37,140 bases of DNA from Rickettsia typhi (GTDB lineage Bacteria; Pseudomonadota; Alphaproteobacteria; Rickettsiales; Rickettsiaceae), in NCBI GenBank assembly GCA_945877265.1, contig CAMCRO010000006.1, positions 1 to 37,140 on the forward strand, in the 5' to 3' direction. Below, piece after piece: positions 32,553 to 37,140 of this stretch. The stretch's first letter is position 1. Each line of letters starts with the position of its first letter. The notes under the pieces were generated by a model. The model had not been told where the DNA came from. It searched no databases and saw nothing but the letters and a program-made list of their open reading frames with translations. A program made the translations under genes and the position numbers.

Positions 32553-32975
32553 ATGTCAATTTACGGAATTTCCTCTAAAGGACCTATAACAGATAATAGA
32601 AAAATCACTAAAAAAGTCAATCATACAAAAGAGTTTGAGATTTTTGAATCTAGTAATGAGGACAAAGCTGCAAATTCTGTTTCTGTGAATAAAATGGCTA
32701 ACACCAACCCTTTTATAATGCTTAATGAAGTTTCGAATGAAGAAATTGAAAAAGAATTTTTAAAAAGAAATGGTAAAAAAGTTATAGATTGCTTAAAAAA
32801 TATTCGAGTTGGGCTTTTGACCGGCGAATTTAAAGAATCGCAACTTGTAAACTTAAGCAAGTCTATTGATTCATTAGTTTATAGTTTTCAATCTGAAGAA
32901 ATTTATAAGTTAGTGGAAGAAATTAAACTCCGAGCAGAAGTGGAACTTGCTAAATTACACAAAAGCATATTATAA
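32553..32975 (+). CDS. fliX: FliX-like flagellar assembly regulator
   Basis: The 140 residues resemble FliX, the alphaproteobacterial protein that links basal-body assembly to class III/IV flagellar gene expression through the activator FlbD. The first 60 residues are polar and variable. The C-terminal 75 carry the family core: KKVIDCLKNIRVGLLTGEF and the end LVEEIKLRAEVELAKL, close to the conserved terminus of Caulobacter FliX. flbD is not seen. Together with fliR and ctrA it points to a CtrA-controlled flagellar system. A methyltransferase gene follows 12 bases on. A four-codon leader ends at the start codon. Confidence 0.82.
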   Translation: MSIYGISSKGPITDNRKITKKVNHTKEFEIFESSNEDKAANSVSVNKMANTNPFIMLNEVSNEEIEKEFLKRNGKKVIDCLKNIRVGLLTGEFKESQLVNLSKSIDSLVYSFQSEEIYKLVEEIKLRAEVELAKLHKSIL

Positions 32976-32987
32976 GGAAAGATTAAT

Positions 32988-33755
32988 ATGGCCAATAACG
33001 CTCAGGGCCTTCCTATAGAATATTTTAAATATCCCGAATTTTTCGATGATCATAATGTTTTTTCTGATACAGAAGCCACAAATCAAGCCCTTGAAATGCT
33101 TCTGCGCGAGTATAAAGTAAGACGCGTGTTAGATATGACATGCGGTACTGGTTCTCAGGTGTTTTTTCTTGCAGAAAAAGGTTATGAAATTACTGGATCT
33201 GACTTTAGCGAGCCTCTTATTAACATAGCGCGAAAAAAAGCAAAGGAGCGAAATCTTAAAATAGAATTTATTGTAGGAGATATGAGAAGCTTAAAATGCG
33301 GCTTATTTGATGCTGTTATTACAATCTTTAACTCTATTGGCCATCTTACGAAACCTGAATTTAACCTAACTCTTCGGAATATAAAGAATAATCTTAAAGA
33401 CGGTGGAATTTATATATTTGATATAATAAATCCAAAAATTCTTACCAAAGAAATCCTTGAACAAGGTTTCGAGCGGCAAGTATTAAATGAAAAAATCACT
33501 AATTTGCAGAAATATAAATTTAATTCAAGAACAAATATAATAAATTGTTATGAAGATGTAAGAGTTATGAAAGCTCCAAATGATATTACTAAATTAAAGA
33601 ATAAATTTTCTCTCCAGCTTTACCAGGCTGAAGAATTACAACATATTCTAGAAGCGAATGGCTTTAAATGCCTTAAGCAATGTGATGCTATGGGCGAAGA
33701 GTTTACTGAAAATTATAGTTTAAATATTGTAACTGTTGCTAGGAAAGCTTTCTAA
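32988..33755 (+). CDS. Class I SAM-dependent methyltransferase
   Basis: A 255-residue cytosolic enzyme with a Rossmann-like methyltransferase core at about 40-150: motif I VLDMTCGTGSQ at 46-56, the acidic end of strand 2 in ITGSDFSEP, motif II region VGDMRSLKCGLFDAVITIF, and the post-motif FNSIGHL. The C-terminal half adds beta strands, as in glycine/sarcosine- or small-molecule-type methyltransferases. The substrate cannot be predicted. It follows fliX by 12 bases and is probably co-transcribed, which leaves open a link to flagella or cell surface. Ribosome site AAGGAAAG lies shortly before the ATG. Confidence 0.85.
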   Translation: MANNAQGLPIEYFKYPEFFDDHNVFSDTEATNQALEMLLREYKVRRVLDMTCGTGSQVFFLAEKGYEITGSDFSEPLINIARKKAKERNLKIEFIVGDMRSLKCGLFDAVITIFNSIGHLTKPEFNLTLRNIKNNLKDGGIYIFDIINPKILTKEILEQGFERQVLNEKITNLQKYKFNSRTNIINCYEDVRVMKAPNDITKLKNKFSLQLYQAEELQHILEANGFKCLKQCDAMGEEFTENYSLNIVTVARKAF

Positions 33756-33944
33756 AATATAGTTAAATTTTCTAAAAACTCTCGATAAAGATATTGAAAA
33801 GAGAGTGTATAATTAATCTTTTTGCAAAGAATATGAAAAAAACTCTTGCCAAAAAGCTTTTTCGAGAATAATTTCTTAGACTGAAAATCTCATAGTAATG
33901 AAGAATTGAACCAAAATTTATGCTAAAGTAGCAATTAGTTTGGT

Positions 33945-33959
33945 TAACAATTTGGTAAT
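33945..33959 (+). promoter_or_regulatory. Degenerate CtrA-type site upstream of ctrA
   Basis: TTAA, seven bases, then GTAA differs by one base from the CtrA consensus TTAA-N7-TTAA. It lies 33 bases before the ctrA start, where autoregulation would be expected from Caulobacter. It sits in a small direct repeat (GGTTAAC, GGTAATG). AT-rich DNA makes single matches weak evidence. Confidence 0.35.
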
Positions 33960-33991
33960 GTGAGTGCTAATAGATAATTTAAAAGGTTAAT

Positions 33992-34687
33992 ATGAGAGTA
34001 TTACTTATAGAAGATGATCCAGCAACTGCTCGCTCTGTGGAGCTTGCTCTTGCGTCAGAAGGGATTATCTGCGATACGGCTGAGCTTGGAGAAGACGGCC
34101 TTGAAATTGGTAGAATATATAATTATGACATTATAGTCTTAGATCTTATGCTACCTGATATTGATGGTTATGAAGTTTTACTAAGACTTAGATCCGCAAA
34201 AGTTAAAATTCCAATCCTTATTTTATCTGGTCTTTCATCTGCAGATCAAAAAATTAAAGGTCTTGGTTTTGGAGCAGACGATTATCTTACCAAGCCGTTT
34301 AATAAGGGTGAGTTAATTGCTAGAATCCAAGCTATTGTGCGCCGTTCAAAAGGACATTCTGAATCTGTTATTAGATTTGATAAAGTTGCAATTAATTTAG
34401 ATACAAGAATTGTTGAAGTGGATGGAAAACCTGTTCACCTTACAAATAAAGAATATGCAATTCTTGAATTACTTGCTATGAGAAAAGGCACTGTTCTTAC
34501 TAAAGAAATGTTCTTAAACCATTTATATGGTGGAATGGATGAGCCTGAAATTAAAATTATAGACGTTTTTGTTTGTAAATTAAGAAAGAAGCTTGCTGAC
34601 CTTGCCGGCGGAACTAACTATATTGAAACAGTTTGGGGACGCGGATACATGCTGAAAGACTACGATTTTGCAGATAACGAAGGTTGA
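33992..34687 (+). CDS. ctrA: Cell-cycle response regulator CtrA
   Basis: CtrA is the master cell-cycle regulator of alphaproteobacteria: phosphorylated through CckA-ChpT, it silences the origin and controls flagellar and division genes. The 231 residues are collinear with Caulobacter CtrA: receiver with acidic D8/D9 and phospho-acceptor D51, [10 protein letters not shown] with its conserved lysine, then an OmpR-type winged helix with the near-invariant stretch [16 protein letters not shown] and [10 protein letters not shown]. It ends DYDFADNEG, without the two-alanine terminus that acts as a ClpXP signal in Caulobacter. Ribosome site AAGG lies ahead of the ATG. A terminator follows at 34722-34756. 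Confidence 0.97.
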   Translation: MRVLLIEDDPATARSVELALASEGIICDTAELGEDGLEIGRIYNYDIIVLDLMLPDIDGYEVLLRLRSAKVKIPILILSGLSSADQKIKGLGFGADDYLTKPFNKGELIARIQAIVRRSKGHSESVIRFDKVAINLDTRIVEVDGKPVHLTNKEYAILELLAMRKGTVLTKEMFLNHLYGGMDEPEIKIIDVFVCKLRKKLADLAGGTNYIETVWGRGYMLKDYDFADNEG

Positions 34688-34721
34688 ATGTAGTTTATCT
34701 TTTGTTGTTTTTGAAGAATTT

Positions 34722-34756
34722 AAAGGGATTTTGGCATACAAACCAAAGCCCTTTTT
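34722..34756 (+). terminator. Rho-independent terminator of ctrA
   Basis: AAAGGG and CCCTTT (34749-34754) pair, extended inside by TTTGG/CCAAA, around an eight-base loop, and end in five Ts. It lies 35 bases after the ctrA stop codon. Confidence 0.7.
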
Positions 34757-34832
34757 AGTTTAAAATATTATATCAGTTTATTCATTAAGGCCGCTTAATT
34801 CAGCCAAGAATTTAGATTAAAGGCTATTAAAC

Positions 34833-34862
34833 TTGACTTATCAATTAAAAAACTATTAAAAT
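34833..34862 (+). promoter_or_regulatory. Predicted sigma-70 promoter upstream of the RMD1-like gene
   Basis: A -35 like TTGACT (34833-34838) and a -10 like TAAAAT (34857-34862) are 18 bases apart, about 150 bases before the start at 35020. The remaining part of this 332-base gap, between the ctrA terminator and 35019, holds no ORF or RNA gene that I can see. Confidence 0.4.
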
Positions 34863-35019
34863 GCTATAGTTATTTAATCTAGATTACCTGACTATAGGTG
34901 GTTGAAGAGAGAGGAATATTTTGCCTTTCTTGTAATTAATATTGATATGTGCAAATTATATATAATTTTGGCACGCTTTATTTTTAAATTATGCATAAAT
35001 TTTAGAGAAAAATCTATAT

Positions 35020-35562
35020 ATGAGATGTTCTTCTTACTGTGTTTCTAGTGGTTTTAATTCCGATGAACTAATAAAAATCCTTGTAGAAAAAGGAAATGAA
35101 CCGAAATATTTTGATGATGTTATTCACATCCAAAAAAATATTAGTTCTAGTAAAATAAGCGATATTTTTATTTTTTCTTTTGGTTCTATTATTTTTTGGG
35201 GCAATAGTGAGGACGAAGAGAAGCGATTTATTGAGGAATATAAAAAATTTACTATAGAGCCATTAAAAACGCATAGCTTTGATTTTATAGATTATAAACT
35301 TGACAAAAAAGCAGAAAAGACCTTTATCGATGAAGAGCAGAATATAATAATCTTACATGATGATTCTGCCTTTATAAAGCTTTCTATATCCCATGCTCTT
35401 GCTCAATCTGTGAAATTAAACGTGCTTGAAGATTCTGTGAGCGCCCTTATTAAAAAGACCGCTCCAATCCAGCAGGAGCTTGCCAGTACTGGCTCTGTTT
35501 CATTATCAAAAAATGAAATCTCAAAAAAATTGGCTTACTATTTAGTGAGCGATATTCGATAA
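35020..35562 (+). CDS. RMD1/DUF155-family protein, N-terminal part (frame broken at A7 tract)
   Basis: The 180-codon frame encodes the first two thirds of an RMD1/DUF155 protein. Family features are FIFSFGSIIFWG, SHALAQSVKLNVLEDSV and the stretch LASTGSVSLSKNEISKK. After KK the family continues with a sequence found only in the -1 frame (IGLLFSERYSINLHSDILDT), so this frame ends about nine residues later in unrelated sequence (LAYYLVSDIR). The switch lies at seven As (35523-35529). Bacterial homologues have no known biochemical role; yeast Rmd1 relatives are mitochondrial membrane proteins. It precedes a solute-binding lipoprotein gene. Confidence 0.75.
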   Translation: MRCSSYCVSSGFNSDELIKILVEKGNEPKYFDDVIHIQKNISSSKISDIFIFSFGSIIFWGNSEDEEKRFIEEYKKFTIEPLKTHSFDFIDYKLDKKAEKTFIDEEQNIIILHDDSAFIKLSISHALAQSVKLNVLEDSVSALIKKTAPIQQELASTGSVSLSKNEISKKLAYYLVSDIR

Positions 35563-35828
35563 ATCTTCATAGCGATATCCTAGATACTCCAGAATTTTTC
35601 TGGAGAAGGCCAAGCTATGAGCCTTTATATCTTATGACTGCTGCTTTTCAGGATATACAAGTGAGGCAGAATATTTTAAATCATAGGCTAGATATGATTC
35701 ACGAATTATATTCTATACTTTCTAATGAACTCAATTATAAACATTCCACGAGACTGGAGATTATAATTATAGTGCTAATTACAATGGAAGTATTATTTGC
35801 CTTTTTACACTTTTTCTTTTCTAGATGA
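35523..35828 (+). pseudogene. RMD1/DUF155-family C-terminal part in the -1 frame
   Basis: From the A7 tract this frame reads KKIGLLFSERYSINLHSD, DTPEFFWRRPSYEPLY, NHRLDMIHELYSI and HSTRLEIIIIVLI, ending in a membrane helix (EVLFAFLHFFFSR). This is the expected C-terminal half of the family, and every conserved block is intact. An ATG at 35634 could start only a 64-residue remnant. One extra A at 35523-35529 would fuse both parts to one protein of about 270 residues. The gene is either recently broken, mis-sequenced at a homopolymer, or rescued by transcriptional slippage or -1 frameshifting. The lack of decay favours the last two or a very recent event. Confidence 0.75.
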
Positions 35829-35841
35829 TATATAGGTTTTT

Positions 35842-36597
35842 ATGATGAATAAATTAATTAATATAATTGTCTTAACTTTGTCTCTTTTTCTTTTTTCTTC
35901 TTGTGGAAGTGAAAATGAAGAAAGAGAAGTTTCTACTGGCAAATTAATTGTTGGCACTTCTGCGGATAACCCTCCCTATGAATTCATAAAAGATGGTGAA
36001 GTTGTTGGGTTTGATATAGATTTAATTGCAGAAATTGCTAAAGAACTAAACAGAAAACTTATTGTTAAAAATTTGGATTTTCCAGGACTACTTCCTTCTG
36101 TTTTAAGCCGCAATGTTGACATGGTGATTGCTGCTCTTTCTATTACTCCAGAGCGTTTGCATAATGTCGATTTTTCAATCCCTTATTCTTCATCTGAAAT
36201 GGCAGTGCTATTTTTAAAAGATATGCATTATAGGCCAGAAAATTTCGCAGCCCATGTTATTGGTGTTCAATTTGGCACTACTTGGGAAGAATATGTGAAA
36301 AAAAGACTGGAGGGTTCAGAGGTTGGAAGAGAGAAATCGCTCGCTAATAACCTTGCTTTAGTTCAAGAGTTAATAAATAAAAATGTTGATCTTGTTGTGA
36401 TGGAAAAGCTCCAAGTTATGAAATTTGCTGCAAAATATAGTGAGCTGAATTATCAGGCGCTCGAAGATACTAAAACAGAATTTGCTATTGCTTTGCCAAA
36501 AGGTTCTGAATTTACAAGCCAGGTGAATGAAGTGATTAAAAAGCTAGAAGCAAATGGCTTTATAGAAAAACTTAAAGAAAAATGGCTCTCTGAATGA
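35842..36597 (+). CDS. Amino-acid ABC transporter substrate-binding lipoprotein (SBP_bac_3)
   Basis: A 251-residue family-3 solute-binding protein. The signal ends with the lipobox FSSC (C21 as the lipidated residue), so it is tethered in the periplasm. The mature protein has the classic start LIVGTSADNPPYEFIKDGEVVGFDIDLI, the lobe-1 segment VDMVIAALSITPERLHNVDFS, and lobe-2 FAIALPKGSEF, suggesting binding of a polar amino acid such as arginine, histidine or glutamine. No permease or ATPase gene is seen. Two consecutive ATGs offer a start. It begins 13 bases after the RMD1-like gene and its TGA overlaps the flavin reductase ATG. Confidence 0.9.
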   Translation: MMNKLINIIVLTLSLFLFSSCGSENEEREVSTGKLIVGTSADNPPYEFIKDGEVVGFDIDLIAEIAKELNRKLIVKNLDFPGLLPSVLSRNVDMVIAALSITPERLHNVDFSIPYSSSEMAVLFLKDMHYRPENFAAHVIGVQFGTTWEEYVKKRLEGSEVGREKSLANNLALVQELINKNVDLVVMEKLQVMKFAAKYSELNYQALEDTKTEFAIALPKGSEFTSQVNEVIKKLEANGFIEKLKEKWLSE

Positions 36598-37079
36598 GTG
36601 AAATAAATTCCTTATTCAAAGATGTGATGGCGCGTTTCCCAACAGGAGTTACCGTTATAACTACTATTTTTGAAAAGAAAAAATTTGGTTTAACTGCAAA
36701 TAGTTTCACTTCCGTTTCTTTGGAGCCGCCTCTTATATTATTTTGCATATCAAAATCTTCAGGTAGCTATGAAGCCTTTATGCAAACCACAGATTTTGCA
36801 GTGAATCTTTTAACCAAAGACCAAGCAGAAGCAGCAAAGCATTTTGCGAGCAAAATTTTGGATAAATTTGAAAATATCGATTATTCTATTTCCAAGCAGA
36901 ATAATATTTTACTAAATAATTCACTTGGATATTTAGAACTTAAAAAACACGCTACTCATGAAGCAGGAGACCATTCCATAATTGTTGGAGAAGTAATAAC
37001 TGGCAAAATCGATAAAAATATAGAGCCGCTTCAATATCTTGATAGAAAATTCTCTTCAGCTACCAAGCTTCATTTTTAA
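36594..37079 (+). CDS. Flavin reductase-like (DIM6/NTAB) FMN-binding protein
   Basis: A 161-residue protein of the flavin reductase-like family, which binds FMN and often supplies reduced flavin to monooxygenases using NAD(P)H. Conserved parts are MARFPTGVTVITT, GLTANSFTSVSLEPPLILFCISKSS with the flavin-binding TANSFTSVS, FAVNLLTKDQ, and the conserved DHSIIVGEV near the end. Its C-terminus, SSATKLHF, and stop codon coincide with the first bases of the dispersed repeat (TACCAAGCTTCA at 37061-37072), so the native end was probably replaced. The start ATG overlaps the previous gene's TGA. The substrate partner is unknown. Confidence 0.88.
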   Translation: MSEINSLFKDVMARFPTGVTVITTIFEKKKFGLTANSFTSVSLEPPLILFCISKSSGSYEAFMQTTDFAVNLLTKDQAEAAKHFASKILDKFENIDYSISKQNNILLNNSLGYLELKKHATHEAGDHSIIVGEVITGKIDKNIEPLQYLDRKFSSATKLHF

Positions 37080-37140
37080 ATAATCCAAACGGTTTTTGAA
37101 AGAAGCTCAGCGTGCTCACCTATTATATATAGGCTCCGCG
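37061..37140. repeat. Dispersed repeat element, copy 3, cut by window edge
   Basis: Eighty bases beginning TACCAAGCTTCA match 23636-23713, with two substitutions in the first 37 bases, a small indel near the middle, and identical final 30 bases (ending GGCTCCGCG). The right inverted end would lie beyond the window. It overlaps the last codons of the flavin reductase gene. Confidence 0.75.

Noticed and set aside
1-37140. CRISPR array, rRNA operon or consensus parS site
   Set aside because: No regularly spaced direct repeats, no rRNA signatures and no parS palindrome were seen on reading the window.

Overview
The window is AT-rich DNA from an alphaproteobacterium, most likely a member of the Rickettsiales with flagellar genes (the Midichloriaceae would fit). 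This placement is an inference. It rests on CtrA, a FliX-like protein and FliR, alpha-type SspB, a part-1 transhydrogenase alpha subunit, a probable DUF2610 protein, dispersed palindromic repeats, and the order hemE-hemH-hemJ beside a cluster of DnaA boxes. The left edge lies inside an IS630-type transposase and the right edge inside a dispersed repeat, so the window may be a whole contig broken at repeats.

Layout. 1-211: transposase fragment and a gene stub. 278-4457 (minus): folD, ferredoxin-NADP reductase and lon, with overlapping ends. 4571-6451 (plus): a threonine dehydratase-like enzyme and parB. 6601-10232 (minus): an acidic unknown protein, an unlisted 48-residue ORF, and a 929-residue Na+/solute symporter fused to a histidine kinase. 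10338-15941 (minus): a tightly packed run hemE-hemH-hemJ-cinA-(solute-binding protein)-cmk-trxB. 15942-16446: a 505-base gap with five exact DnaA boxes within about 180 bases, the best candidate for the chromosome origin. 16447-17644 (minus): comF and sspB. 17763-20007 (plus): psd-pssA-fliR. 20231-20710: an acidic-tailed DUF2610-like protein. Then a CAT-anticodon tRNA, lolA, pntA (part 1) and a patatin lipoprotein. 23636-24153 is a repeat-rich gap. 24154-26049 (minus): a 58-residue basic protein, ppx and a coiled-coil protein. Then tRNA-Thr, a BON lipoprotein, dnaQ, a second SSS symporter, and the run ffh-bolA-gpx-ubiH (minus). 32553-37079 (plus): fliX, a methyltransferase, ctrA, an RMD1/DUF155 gene split by a frameshift at an A7 tract, a second solute-binding lipoprotein, and a flavin reductase whose last codons come from the dispersed repeat.

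How the genes work together. Left of the candidate origin nearly all genes point left. To its right the plus-strand genes are also co-directional with a fork leaving that site, but orientation there is mixed. Cell-cycle functions (CtrA, FliX, ParB, SspB, DnaA boxes) sit with late heme synthesis (HemE, HemJ, HemH), phosphatidylethanolamine synthesis (PssA, Psd), envelope and secretion functions (LolA, Ffh, lipoproteins) and redox enzymes (TrxB, Fd-NADP reductase, transhydrogenase, GPx, flavin reductase). No CRISPR array, rRNA or complete insertion sequence was seen. The most notable points are the candidate origin with an unexplained folded segment beside it, the split RMD1 gene, a repeat family with inverted ends that supplies a stop codon, and the symporter-kinase with its small downstream ORF.
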